Of a DNA stretch of 20,357 nucleotides, positions 1 through 7,294 are shown piece after piece. The DNA comes from [Eubacterium] saphenum (GTDB lineage: Bacteria > Bacillota > Clostridia > Peptostreptococcales > Anaerovoracaceae), in assembly GCA_004555725.1 (NCBI GenBank), contig SFHC01000024.1, forward strand, positions 1 through 20,357. The letters run 5' to 3'. Position numbers and translations under genes: made by a program. Numbering within the stretch: the first letter of the stretch is position 1; each line of letters begins with the position of its first letter. The notes under the pieces were generated by a model. That model saw only the letters and a program-made list of their open reading frames with translations. It searched no databases and was not told the DNA's origin.

Positions 1-226
1 AACTCTTTTAACAAGGAGTGGATGTCAGCGAAAGCGATGTATGCAATACCTATATTAGTTATTGTTCCAGGTTGGGGAGTTTTCGGACGGTCTCCCCAGA
101 TTGGGTCTGCTGCTCTGTTTCTGCCCTCGCGTGCATCGGCATCAAACCGGCAGCTGTAATCATGCAGAGCAGGAGGATCACCAGCTCTCGAAATCGACGT
201 TTTTTTCTGACATTATTGATTCTCAT
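1..226 (-). pseudogene. 5' end of a secreted protein gene, apparently frameshifted, running off the window
   Basis: An ATG at 226-224 follows a GAGAGG/AGGATG ribosome binding site at about 235-241. The frame reads a clear signal peptide: MRINNVRKKRRFREL, a hydrophobic stretch (LVILLLCMITAAGLM), then a PMHARAE cleavage region. It stops at 59-61 after 55 codons. The frame shifted by one stays open from about codon 49 to the window edge and reads TPQPGTITNIGIAYIAF and onwards, which looks like real protein. One extra A in the run of four A residues at 80-83 (minus strand) would join the two frames. Product unknown. Alternatives are a genuine 55-residue secreted peptide, a decayed gene or a sequencing indel. 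Confidence 0.45.
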
Positions 227-595
227 GTTCTCACATCCTCTCGAAATTCATTTCTGTTGTCAGCGATAATGTTTTATCAGCAATAACGGATAAATAAAAC
301 TTGTTTATACGGTTAAAGAAGTCTTCTCGAATTAATATTCGGAATTATCTGCTATTTAAGCGATCAGAAGATCAATAATCGCCACTTGAATTGACTCCCT
401 TTCGTTTCTCATATTCTAACATTGCTATCAAAATTAGTAAAACAATATTTAATCACAAATGCGTAATTGGTGCAATAGTCGTAATATTAACCCACCACAA
501 CGGTCGGGTATTCATTCGGAGTTCTAGCCCGACCGCCTGATCATTTGTATTGTTGTTTATATTTGAAAAAGCATAACAGTTTCTGTATATTTATG
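227..595. other. AT-rich intergenic region
   Basis: This stretch separates the broken secreted-protein gene (starting at 226, minus) from the end of the yfcE-like gene (596, minus). I see no convincing gene. It holds the inverted repeat at 501-535 and small palindromes such as CGAAT-taat-ATTCG at 328-341. On the minus strand a weak TTCGAG-16-TATAAA pair could drive the gene at 226, but I would not rely on it. Confidence 0.5.
501..535 (-). terminator. Inverted repeat downstream of yfcE-like gene, possible terminator
   Basis: CGGTCGGG (501-508) and CCCGACCG (528-535) form a perfect 8-bp stem with a 19-base loop, about 60 bases past the stop codon at 596. There is no clear T run on the minus side, so it is a weak or Rho-assisted terminator at best. 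Confidence 0.35.
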
Positions 596-1153
596 TTAAA
601 CATTTTCCATTTGGATCTGATGATACACTTCTCCGCTTTCAAGATCTATCCATTTGAATGCGCCATCTTCCAAGGTCATATAACTATGCGCACTCTCTTC
701 TTTCGGAAGAGAAACAGATCCTGGATTCAGATATATATTTCCGTTTCCGAAGCTCTCCCACGCCGGAACATGAGTGTGGCCACAGAGCATGAGGTCTCCC
801 GGCTGCAGCGGAAGGGTCTGATGCTGGTTGTAATGATGTCCGTGGGACGCGTAAATTAACCGGTCTCTGACAGGGAAAACGGCGTACTCCGCCATAATCG
901 GAAATTCCAGCACCATCTGATCGACTTCCGTGTCGCAGTTTCCACGGACACAGAAAACGCGGTCTTTCTTTTCATTCAGCATGGCCAGAACTTCCTTAGG
1001 TGCATAGTCTCTTGGGAGATCATTTCGCGGTCCGTGATACAGAAGATCTCCCAGGAGAATCAGCCTGTCGGCATGTTCTGACTGGAAAGCATCCATCATC
1101 ATTCTGCAGTAATATGCGGAGCCGTGAATATCTGAAGCAATCATCCATTTCAT
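596..1153 (-). CDS. yfcE: YfcE/MJ0936-family metallophosphodiesterase
   Basis: 185 residues, the usual length for YfcE (E. coli 184). All metal-binding motifs of the calcineurin-like phosphoesterase fold are present: D8-x-H10, G35-D36, G71-N72-C-D, H104 (ASHGHH) and G-H126-T-H128. The family hydrolyses phosphodiester bonds using two metal ions, and E. coli YfcE acts on artificial phosphodiesters; the natural substrate is not known. The protein is cytoplasmic, with no signal peptide. The ATG at 1153 has an AAAGGA site about 11 bases upstream. It lies 20 bases after the stop of the diguanylate cyclase gene, so the two are probably one operon. That pairing hints at nucleotide signalling, but nothing in the sequence shows that it cleaves c-di-GMP. 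Confidence 0.9.
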   Translation of the reverse strand: MKWMIASDIHGSAYYCRMMMDAFQSEHADRLILLGDLLYHGPRNDLPRDYAPKEVLAMLNEKKDRVFCVRGNCDTEVDQMVLEFPIMAEYAVFPVRDRLIYASHGHHYNQHQTLPLQPGDLMLCGHTHVPAWESFGNGNIYLNPGSVSLPKEESAHSYMTLEDGAFKWIDLESGEVYHQIQMENV

Positions 1154-1173
1154 ACGATTTTATTTCCTTTCAT

Positions 1174-2325
1174 TTAATTTCCTTGAATGTAACCTTTGCC
1201 GGAAGACTTAACCCGGTACAGATTCTCATCCGCCCGCTGAATACAGTGTCGGATATCCTGCTCCTCCAATGCCTCTGCCTGGGCATATCCAATGCTTACA
1301 GTGATAACGGGATCGCTGCGCATGCAGGAAAATCTCTTCTGTACTTCACAGAGATACGTATGGAAGGCTTCTGCCGGCTGACGGACTGAAATGATCAGAA
1401 ACTCATCGCCTCCGTAACGGTAGCAGTGTGTGTCCGTGTTTCCATAAACAGTTTCCATACAGCTCCCCAGATCCTTCAGCACCTGATCGCCAAACAGATG
1501 CCCATAAGTATCATTGATCTGTTTGAAGGAATCGATGTCCAGCATAGCCGCCGTGATTGTGTTCCCAAGAAAGCGAGGGAAGTCTCCTCTGAGCGCCGTC
1601 CGGTTCCTGAGACCGGTCATCGCATCCGTGCGGCTTTCATGATAGACCGCTTCCCTGCTCTTTTTCAGACTGTACGCAGTTAACGCATGTTTTTCATACT
1701 CTATCCAACGGTAAATCACACAGGCAATACAAGCAAAGTAAAAGACTGCCAGATCGCAGATGTCCTGCCAGGCAATCGGAACGTAGACATCCGATGATGT
1801 CAGTGTGAAAACCGCGCCTCCTGCAGAAGCGAGCATTTCACTCCAGATGGTTTTTGGATTGTAGATCGGAAACATAAAAATTAGCATCGTGATCAGCACA
1901 AATTCAAAAAACAGGCTGCTCCCTCGCTGAGTACTGTAAAACGTCAGGCTCGCCAGTAAAGCATCTATCAGGACAAAGCTCCTCATGCCCCATCGCATAA
2001 GTAACCAGTGCTTTCTGATCGATGTAATATGGATGATAAAAAGAATAAAATAGAAAAGATTCACGGACAGGAGAATCAAATATACCGTAAGCCCCTTTAT
2101 CTCCGGCATCACTTCTCTGGAAGACCATGGTGACTGCTTCGCCAGGCATCCGCTTAATGAAATCAGACAGACCAAAAGTGAAATTGTCGCGCATGCATAT
2201 GCATTGATCGTTCTAAGGCGAACAGTAAAATCCGGGTCCTGCATAAGCAGTGCCCGTTCTCTCGATGAAATCTTTGTTCCTGCTATAAACTTTCGGACGT
2301 GAAAACCCCATCCATTTTTATCCAT
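1174..2325 (-). CDS. Membrane-bound diguanylate cyclase (GGDEF domain)
   Basis: 383 residues from the ATG at 2325, chosen because TTAGGAGAGACTATATG places AGGAGA 8 bases before it; the frame continues to a GTG at 2373 with no binding site. Residues about 40-206 contain five to six hydrophobic segments and look like an integral membrane sensor. A cytoplasmic GGDEF domain follows (about 228-380) with LDIDSFKQINDTYGH (substrate and metal binding) and an intact YRYGGDEF active site (GGDEF 305-309), so it should make cyclic di-GMP from GTP. The inhibitory I-site Arg-x-x-Asp, expected about five residues before GGDEF, is missing (GNTDTHCYRYGGDEF), so product feedback by that route is unlikely. The signal sensed by the membrane part is unknown. 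It is the first gene of an operon with the YfcE-like phosphodiesterase. Confidence 0.9.
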   Translation of the reverse strand: MDKNGWGFHVRKFIAGTKISSRERALLMQDPDFTVRLRTINAYACATISLLVCLISLSGCLAKQSPWSSREVMPEIKGLTVYLILLSVNLFYFILFIIHITSIRKHWLLMRWGMRSFVLIDALLASLTFYSTQRGSSLFFEFVLITMLIFMFPIYNPKTIWSEMLASAGGAVFTLTSSDVYVPIAWQDICDLAVFYFACIACVIYRWIEYEKHALTAYSLKKSREAVYHESRTDAMTGLRNRTALRGDFPRFLGNTITAAMLDIDSFKQINDTYGHLFGDQVLKDLGSCMETVYGNTDTHCYRYGGDEFLIISVRQPAEAFHTYLCEVQKRFSCMRSDPVITVSIGYAQAEALEEQDIRHCIQRADENLYRVKSSGKGYIQGN

Positions 2326-2423
2326 ATAGTCTCTCCTAAATAAATATCCCAAAAAGCACAGTATCGCAGCCACTCTGTCTGGATACGGAATGACTGTCTG
2401 TTTTTATTCTCTATGGCACAGCT

Positions 2424-2452
2424 ATTATACCACTTTTATAGTAAAAGTATAA
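2424..2452 (-). promoter_or_regulatory. Probable promoter of the diguanylate cyclase operon
   Basis: On the minus strand, TTATAC (2452-2447), a 17-base spacer and TATAAT (2429-2424) make a near-consensus SigA-type promoter about 100 bases before the start at 2325. The two hexamers lie in the arms of an imperfect inverted repeat (ATTATAC...CTTTTA / TAAAAGTATAAT, 2424-2452), which could also be an operator. A second possible -35 (TTGACT) lies at 2465-2460. Confidence 0.5.
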
Positions 2453-2533
2453 TGCAGGAAGTCAAATAACCAATCACAATCATATGATAGATATTGTTTA
2501 TTGCACAGGCTTTATTGTAAATACGCAGGATTC

Positions 2534-2562
2534 TTGTGAGCATTCGGTATTCATGATATATT
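2534..2562 (+). promoter_or_regulatory. Probable promoter of the DMT transporter gene
   Basis: TTGTGA (2534-2539), a 17-base spacer and TATATT (2557-2562), with TGA directly before the -10 (extended -10 form). It is 45 bases upstream of the start codon at 2607, leaving a short leader and no room for a riboswitch. Confidence 0.5.
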
Positions 2563-2606
2563 GGCTGCAGATTGTTTACATTTGATTCGCTCCCGAGGAG
2601 GTGGAC

Positions 2607-3494
2607 ATGATCCGGTATATTCTCGCCGTTTTTGCAGGAGGCTGCAGTTATGGCGTTTTATCTACATTTATAAAGACGGCATACAGCCTGGGATTCTCTG
2701 AGGCTGAGGTGATCAGCACCCAGTATCTCCTTGGTGTAATGATCCTTTGGCTGGCTTTCTTATTTACCAGGAAAGCTCGTATTGAGAAGGGCTTGGCGCT
2801 GAAGCTTCTGCTCTGCGGAATACCGACGGCGATGACATCACTTTGCTACTATAAATGTTTGGAGACGCTTCCGGCGTCGCTGGCCGTTGTGTTCCTGTTT
2901 CAGTTTATCTGGATCGACACTGTGTTTGAAACCATTCTGTACAGAAAGCTGCCTTCTGCACGAAAACTGGCGGCTGTGGCCATCCTGATCGCCGGCTCTA
3001 TTCTTGCAGCGGGCGTTTTGAATGGCGGAACGGATCTGCATTTCAGCCGCGGAATGATCTGGGGAGTGCTTTCTGCAGTTTCTTACGCAGCGATGATTTT
3101 GTTCAGCGGAACCGTCGGGGTTCATCTGCCTCCGATTGAGCGCAGCACGATTATGACCACGGGCGGTTTTCTGGTGATCATGCTCTGTTTTCCTCCGCAT
3201 GTACTTGCGTCCCCGGATCGTATAGTCCCCCTGCTCCCGGTTATTATCCCTCTGGGCATCCTCGGAATCGCTCTTCCTCCGTTTCTGTACGCGGTCGGCA
3301 TGCCGCACACCGGTCCGGCACTGGGAAGCATTCTCTCTTCCTCTGAACTTCCGGTATCTATGCTGATGGCGTTTTTTATCCTGCACGAACAAGTCTCTCT
3401 GATCCAGTGGGTCGGCATGGCGATGATTCTTCTCGGCATTGTCTTACCAAACACGGATGCGGTCATACAAACATTTAGAAAAAAGACCCCTTAA
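2607..3494 (+). CDS. DMT/EamA-family membrane transporter
   Basis: 295 residues. The start is the ATG at 2607, 5 bases after GAGGAGG (2595-2601); the GTG at 2601 overlaps that site and is rejected. The protein is hydrophobic throughout, with about ten membrane segments arranged as two EamA repeats (about 1-140 and 150-290). The usual family features are visible: a glycine-rich first helix (AVFAGGCSYG), Y-K-C-L-E near the end of repeat one, and SSSELPVSMLMAFFILHEQVSLIQWVGMAMILLGI in the last helices. Members export amino acids, purines or other metabolites from the cytoplasm; the substrate cannot be read from the sequence. It is a single-gene unit between its own promoter and terminator. Confidence 0.88.
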   Translation: MIRYILAVFAGGCSYGVLSTFIKTAYSLGFSEAEVISTQYLLGVMILWLAFLFTRKARIEKGLALKLLLCGIPTAMTSLCYYKCLETLPASLAVVFLFQFIWIDTVFETILYRKLPSARKLAAVAILIAGSILAAGVLNGGTDLHFSRGMIWGVLSAVSYAAMILFSGTVGVHLPPIERSTIMTTGGFLVIMLCFPPHVLASPDRIVPLLPVIIPLGILGIALPPFLYAVGMPHTGPALGSILSSSELPVSMLMAFFILHEQVSLIQWVGMAMILLGIVLPNTDAVIQTFRKKTP

Positions 3495-3501
3495 TTACAG
3501 G

Positions 3502-3536
3502 AAGCCGGCAGATCTGTGCCGGCTTTCTGATTTTTA
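3502..3536 (+). terminator. Rho-independent terminator after the DMT transporter
   Basis: AAGCCGGCA (3502-3510) and TGCCGGCTT (3517-3525) form a perfect 9-bp stem with a GATCTG loop, followed by TCTGATTTTT. It starts 8 bases after the stop codon. On the minus strand the same stem follows the surface-protein gene but lacks a good T tract, so it mainly serves the plus strand. Confidence 0.88.
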
Positions 3537-3626
3537 GGTACGGATATTTCATGCTGCGTGAGAAACGGCTAATAATATTTTGCGGATTCCTTATCTGCTA
3601 GCGGTCGTATACGCCTGAGATTTGGA

Positions 3627-6185
3627 TTATGCTTTCACAGTAACGACAACTTTATCGCGAATGCCATTGATTCCTAGTACATAAATGGTCGTCTTCCCCG
3701 CTTTCTTTGCACGTACAATTCCACCTGCGTATTCGACAGACGCTGTCCCGGAGTCTCGTGACAGAAACCGGAGTTTTCCGCAGTGTGTGGAGTCGAGAAG
3801 CGCGCGGTTCTTAGCGAACTTGGAAATCGATGCTTTGATTGTATACCGCTGTCCCTTCTTAAGTGTCACTGCATGTTTCTTAACTTTTACAGATCTCACA
3901 TTGGTGCTGCGGGAGCTGGTGTTTCCGCATACAGAGTGCACCGTCACACTGTTTCTGACAATCACTTTCTTTCCGTTCCTGATCTTATACGCCGCAACAT
4001 AATACTTGTAGTTATGATACGTCTTTAAATTCCTGCGGACATATACACGCTTCTGCAAAGCTTTATAATCTGCAACTTTTTTAAACGGGTGCAGTTTCTT
4101 GCCTTCATCACAGTGATTCATGTAGATAAAGTACCCATCCACATTGGTCAGCGCCGTCCAGGTGAACGTCTGTTTATGTTTTCCTGATGCAATAACCTTT
4201 GGCAGAAGAATTCCGCTGACTTTCCTTGGTTTCGGCTTTGCCGGTTTTACCGGCACATTCGTTTTACTCCACTTTCCGTAAAGTTCCAGATTCGACTTCA
4301 CCGGCGCTGTGAAATCATAAACTTTTGTGAAGTTACTGTCTGTGTACCATCCGTCAAAGGAATAGCCGCTCCTCAGAGGATCTTCCGGCCTGACTGCTTT
4401 TCCACCGTCCGGAACAGTCTGTGTGAAATCACTCTGTCCGTTATTTGGGTGGAAGGTCACCGTATGCTCTTCCGGTCTAGTCGGCTCTGCAGGCGGTATA
4501 TAAGGGCTCTGAATGGTGTAGCTGACAGTCGGCCTCGGGAAATACTGTCGGATACCCTCGTCGAATTGGCCGTCCATAACGGAGCTCCTTGCCGTTCTCA
4601 GCTCCGCATATCCATAGTACGGGTTTGCAAGGATATAGGCTTCGTCATTGGTGTGCAGCCCGTTATAGTTCTTTGAACCGTCGCGGTCGTATTCTCCATA
4701 CGTGCCCGGCGCCGACTTTGGATTGCTCAGTTTGACGTCGTAAATCAGACTGACATGTTCAAAATTAGTGATCGGAACATCAATATTCCATTCGAAATAT
4801 TCTCTTTTTTCTGCCTCTGTTCCTTTCTCGTGGTAAGTGACCACAAATTCATACCAGTCCTGCCGGCCGTTTTCGTCCGGTTTGAATCCGAAGCGATTGT
4901 CGCCGAGCGCAACAGCAGGATAATCCGTTACTCCATTTGTCGTCTCCACCCGAAGAATCATTTTTTCCGGATCGATAAGATCAAAATCTGCTCCGTCTCC
5001 CGTTCCCATAACATCGATTACTTTGCTGCCAGGGCCGACAAGATAGAGAACTTCATTTCTGATCTGGGAAAAATCGACATCTGCGCTGTTTCCGGACAGG
5101 TTATTCAGTGCACCAAGAAAAGCATATCCGAATCCGGATGTTCCGACATTGACGGCATAGCACCGATAACCGCTGTCAACCAGGGTTTCATAGGTTTTAT
5201 AGGCCTCATATACAGCGCGGTCTACAACCATCGCATGTTTATCTGCACTGTCCTCTCCTTCATCTGTCAGATGTTTAAACGACTCAAGATCGGTTACTTT
5301 TGTACCCTCATCATCACTGGCGTTGTTTCCATAAACCGTATAGTTTTGAACATACGCATCTCCGTCATTTATTACCCACTGTTGAATCTGGTTCCAGTAC
5401 GTCGTCCAGTTCCAGTCTGCAGGCGGATTAAACGCTTCATTGCCAAATCTCAGAGTTGACCATTCCCCAATCATTCCATAAAGCTGATTGTTTGAATGAG
5501 CTCCCCGATAGTAGATATCCTTCACATCCCCGTCACTTCCTGTGAAGAGACGCGTCAGTCCGTCTGAAACCATAACCATGTGTTTTCTGCCGGCCTTAAC
5601 GGATGAATCGCCGTCCAGAATCTCTTTTGCTGCGAGCAGCCCGGCATGCATATTGGTTCCGCCGATTTTTTCATCTTGCGGAATGCTGTTTGCCCCTGCA
5701 AGTGCGGTAATCTGACTGATCTGTTCCTCGGTTCCAGTGAATTCCTTCAGCGGATAGAGTACATGCCCTGTTCCGTCAAAGGCGACCATGGCAATTTTGA
5801 CACTGGATCCGGTTTCTGCAAGGGCCTGCCTGAGCGAAGATAATAAATCCTCTGTTTTACTGGCGGTTTCTTCTCTGCAGCTGGACTTGTCCATGACAAA
5901 GACGATGTCTGATGTCAACGTTTCTTCTTCCGATGGAAGTGTCAGCGCAATTTCAGACGTCCAGTCTCCATTGCTGTCTTTTTTCAGGTTAGTCGCTGTT
6001 TTGGATTTTGATACATCCAGCTGCCGTCCGGTCTGCACCTGCGGCGGATCATCCAAAGATACTTTCCTTCCCACGGATGCAGCCAATGATACATCCGTGA
6101 TACTGAAAGCAAGGATTAACGCGACCGACATAATCACTGCAGACAATCGCCGGATAAATTTAAGTGAATTTTCTCTCGATTTCAT
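3627..6185 (-). CDS. Large secreted von Willebrand A-domain surface protein
   Basis: 852 residues from the ATG at 6185, chosen for AAAGGAGTGTTACACATG; upstream frame is non-coding. Residues 1-36 are a signal peptide (basic start, VIMSVALILAFSI, cleavage near LAA). A VWA domain spans about 92-400: MIDAS D99-K-S101-S-C103, T177 (GGTNM) and D208 (VSDG). The fifth MIDAS position is Cys rather than Ser. Residues 574-640 form a Listeria-Bacteroides (InlB-type) repeat (HTVTFHPNNGQ...DGWYTD...YGKW). After a Pro/Lys linker comes a fibronectin-III-like segment (about 657-752) and a Big_2-like C-terminal domain (about 762-852). There is no LPXTG motif, so attachment, if any, is by other means. VWA surface proteins bind host or matrix ligands through a divalent metal; an adhesin role is inference. 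It is monocistronic behind its own promoter. Confidence 0.85.
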   Translation of the reverse strand: MKSRENSLKFIRRLSAVIMSVALILAFSITDVSLAASVGRKVSLDDPPQVQTGRQLDVSKSKTATNLKKDSNGDWTSEIALTLPSEEETLTSDIVFVMDKSSCREETASKTEDLLSSLRQALAETGSSVKIAMVAFDGTGHVLYPLKEFTGTEEQISQITALAGANSIPQDEKIGGTNMHAGLLAAKEILDGDSSVKAGRKHMVMVSDGLTRLFTGSDGDVKDIYYRGAHSNNQLYGMIGEWSTLRFGNEAFNPPADWNWTTYWNQIQQWVINDGDAYVQNYTVYGNNASDDEGTKVTDLESFKHLTDEGEDSADKHAMVVDRAVYEAYKTYETLVDSGYRCYAVNVGTSGFGYAFLGALNNLSGNSADVDFSQIRNEVLYLVGPGSKVIDVMGTGDGADFDLIDPEKMILRVETTNGVTDYPAVALGDNRFGFKPDENGRQDWYEFVVTYHEKGTEAEKREYFEWNIDVPITNFEHVSLIYDVKLSNPKSAPGTYGEYDRDGSKNYNGLHTNDEAYILANPYYGYAELRTARSSVMDGQFDEGIRQYFPRPTVSYTIQSPYIPPAEPTRPEEHTVTFHPNNGQSDFTQTVPDGGKAVRPEDPLRSGYSFDGWYTDSNFTKVYDFTAPVKSNLELYGKWSKTNVPVKPAKPKPRKVSGILLPKVIASGKHKQTFTWTALTNVDGYFIYMNHCDEGKKLHPFKKVADYKALQKRVYVRRNLKTYHNYKYYVAAYKIRNGKKVIVRNSVTVHSVCGNTSSRSTNVRSVKVKKHAVTLKKGQRYTIKASISKFAKNRALLDSTHCGKLRFLSRDSGTASVEYAGGIVRAKKAGKTTIYVLGINGIRDKVVVTVKA

Positions 6186-6264
6186 GTGTAACACTCCTTT
6201 CCTATGAGTTCCTTTGTCACATGACGCAGCTCTCCTTTCCCATTGTGATCTGTCTTCTAACCTG

Positions 6265-6293
6265 ATTATTTCACGGCATATAAACGGAGTCAA
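6265..6293 (-). promoter_or_regulatory. Probable promoter of the VWA surface protein gene
   Basis: On the minus strand TTGACT (6293-6288), a 17-base spacer and AATAAT (6270-6265). The predicted transcript starts near 6258, giving a leader of about 73 bases that includes the AAAGGAG site used at 6185. Confidence 0.6.
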
Positions 6294-6318
6294 CGCCGTT
6301 TTTCTGCAACGCAGGCGC

Positions 6319-6336
6319 ACATGTTCTGAAACATGT
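6319..6336. promoter_or_regulatory. Palindrome upstream of the surface-protein promoter, possible operator
   Basis: ACATGTT-ctga-AACATGT is a perfect 7-bp inverted repeat with a 4-base centre, 25 bases upstream of the -35 hexamer of the surface-protein promoter. Its size and place fit a dimeric activator site. No regulator can be named. Confidence 0.4.
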
Positions 6337-6349
6337 ACACTTTGCCAGA

Positions 6350-6405
6350 ACAAAAATACCCCCGGCTTACTGCAATTTCAACGATTTGAAAAAGCAGCCG
6401 CCGGG
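6350..6405 (-). terminator. Long interrupted hairpin with T tract (second of a tandem pair)
   Basis: The arms pair as CCCGGC (6361-6366)/GCCGGG (6400-6405), CTGC (6370-6373)/GCAG (6394-6397) and TTTCAA (6376-6381)/TTGAAA (6386-6391) around a CGAT loop. On the minus strand it is followed by GGTATTTTTG (6360-6351), so it reads as a Rho-independent terminator in the direction of the surface-protein gene but upstream of its promoter. Confidence 0.6.
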
Positions 6406-6437
6406 TTTCAGTTCCCAATGTCTATGTATTCTGTTTT

Positions 6438-6482
6438 CGAAAAATCACCCCTGGGGTACCGATGTTTGGAACCCCAAAGGTG
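6438..6482 (-). terminator. Terminator-like hairpin (first of a tandem pair)
   Basis: CACCCCTGGGGT (6446-6457) and ACCCCAAAGGTG (6471-6482) enclose a 13-base loop. As minus-strand RNA all 12 positions pair, two as U-G; as plus-strand RNA two are C-A mismatches. On the minus strand the stem is followed directly by ATTTTTCG. The strand asymmetry says it works on minus-strand transcripts. Confidence 0.6.
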
Positions 6483-6647
6483 TTTTGAAGAAGCGGGTGA
6501 AGATATTATATGTATGGAGATTTCCTCTTATCGAGCACTTTCTGTTGTCCGGGAAACCGCAAGCTGCCGCAGACTCATGCCGCGCCTGGAGGATTCCAGA
6601 TAGCACTTGGTGCAATTCTGAAACGGATGAAACTTTTTCTGCGCTGT

Positions 6648-6676
6648 TTCCGAATCTCCGTCCCGGGGATTCGGAA
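6648..6676 (-). terminator. Inverted repeat directly after the UDG-like gene
   Basis: TTCCGAATC (6648-6656) and GATTCGGAA (6668-6676) form a perfect 9-bp stem with an 11-base loop, touching the stop codon of the gene at 6677. There is no T tract, so it may be a 3' stabilising hairpin or a weak terminator. Confidence 0.4.
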
Positions 6677-7273
6677 TTATTCCGCAGGCTGATTTAACGC
6701 CGCACACACCCTCTCCCGCAGTTCCGGCACAACCTCTTCTTCAAACCATGGATTCTTTTTCAGCCAGATATTATTCAGCGGGCTCGGATGGACGATCGGA
6801 AAATAATCTGGAAGATACTCCTGAAATGCCTTTACCGTTTCGGTCAGATTTTTCTTTTCCCTGCCCTTCAGGTAGTAATGCACGGAGTAACTTCCACTCA
6901 GCAGAGTAAGCGACACCTCTGGCATAGCCTCGCGTATCTGTTTATGGTACTCCCTGGCGATGAAAGAACGCGGCGGAAGATCTCCGGTTTTAGCTTTCCC
7001 GGGATAGTAGAAATCCATCGGCATAATAGCGATCTGCTCGGAATAAAATGTCTCAGGGCCGATTCCCATCCAGTCCATCAGACGCTCTCCGGACTTGTCA
7101 TGAAACGGAATCCCGGATTCTTCTACTTTCTTTCCCGGTGCCTGTCCGATAATCAGAACCTTTGCTCCCTTATTGATCTGAAAGATCGGCGGAATTCCGC
7201 GTTCCGTATAAGAACGATTCCGTTCATCTGACTTGAGCTCTTCTGTGATTTCTTCAATACTGTCATTTTCCAT
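6677..7273 (-). CDS. Uracil-DNA glycosylase superfamily protein
   Basis: 198 residues. Two signature regions of the superfamily are visible: I-I-G-Q-A-P-G-K-K-V-E-E-S-G-I-P-F-H-D-K-S-G-E-R-L (42-65), like the GEAPG...GxPF motif of family 4/5 enzymes, and VHPSPLNN (161-168), the DNA-intercalating HPSP loop. These enzymes remove uracil from DNA as the first step of base excision repair. The cysteine ligands of the family 4 iron-sulfur cluster are absent; only Cys190 remains. This places it with the cluster-free subgroup whose activity has been tested less. The start at 7273 follows AAAGGGG. It lies 21 bases after the Crp/Fnr gene and is probably co-transcribed with it; I see no functional reason for the pairing beyond a possible link to deamination by nitrosative stress. 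Confidence 0.82.
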   Translation of the reverse strand: MENDSIEEITEELKSDERNRSYTERGIPPIFQINKGAKVLIIGQAPGKKVEESGIPFHDKSGERLMDWMGIGPETFYSEQIAIMPMDFYYPGKAKTGDLPPRSFIAREYHKQIREAMPEVSLTLLSGSYSVHYYLKGREKKNLTETVKAFQEYLPDYFPIVHPSPLNNIWLKKNPWFEEEVVPELRERVCAALNQPAE

Positions 7274-7294
7274 TTTCCGCTGCCCCTTTCTTTG

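Larger units (their letters stand above)
6186..6676. other. 490-bp regulatory intergenic region with no convincing gene
   Basis: Between the surface-protein start (6185) and the end of the uracil-glycosylase-like gene (6677), both minus. Going with the minus strand it holds an inverted repeat directly after the stop codon (6648-6676), a lone TATAAT (6510-6505), two terminator-like hairpins (6446-6482, 6361-6405), a palindrome (6319-6336) and a promoter (6265-6293). Open frames on the plus strand here lack ribosome binding sites and family features. Confidence 0.6.

Noticed and set aside
2374..2600. Possible riboswitch or leader between divergent genes
   Set aside because: Both predicted transcripts have short leaders, and I see no conserved aptamer-like pairing beyond the promoter palindrome.
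4755..5459. 234-codon open frame on the plus strand
   Set aside because: It lies inside the VWA surface-protein gene on the other strand, has no ribosome binding site, and has the composition of an antisense shadow.
6214..6697. Plus-strand frames in the gap before the surface protein
   Set aside because: They overlap the promoter and hairpins, have no ribosome binding site and read as low-information sequence.
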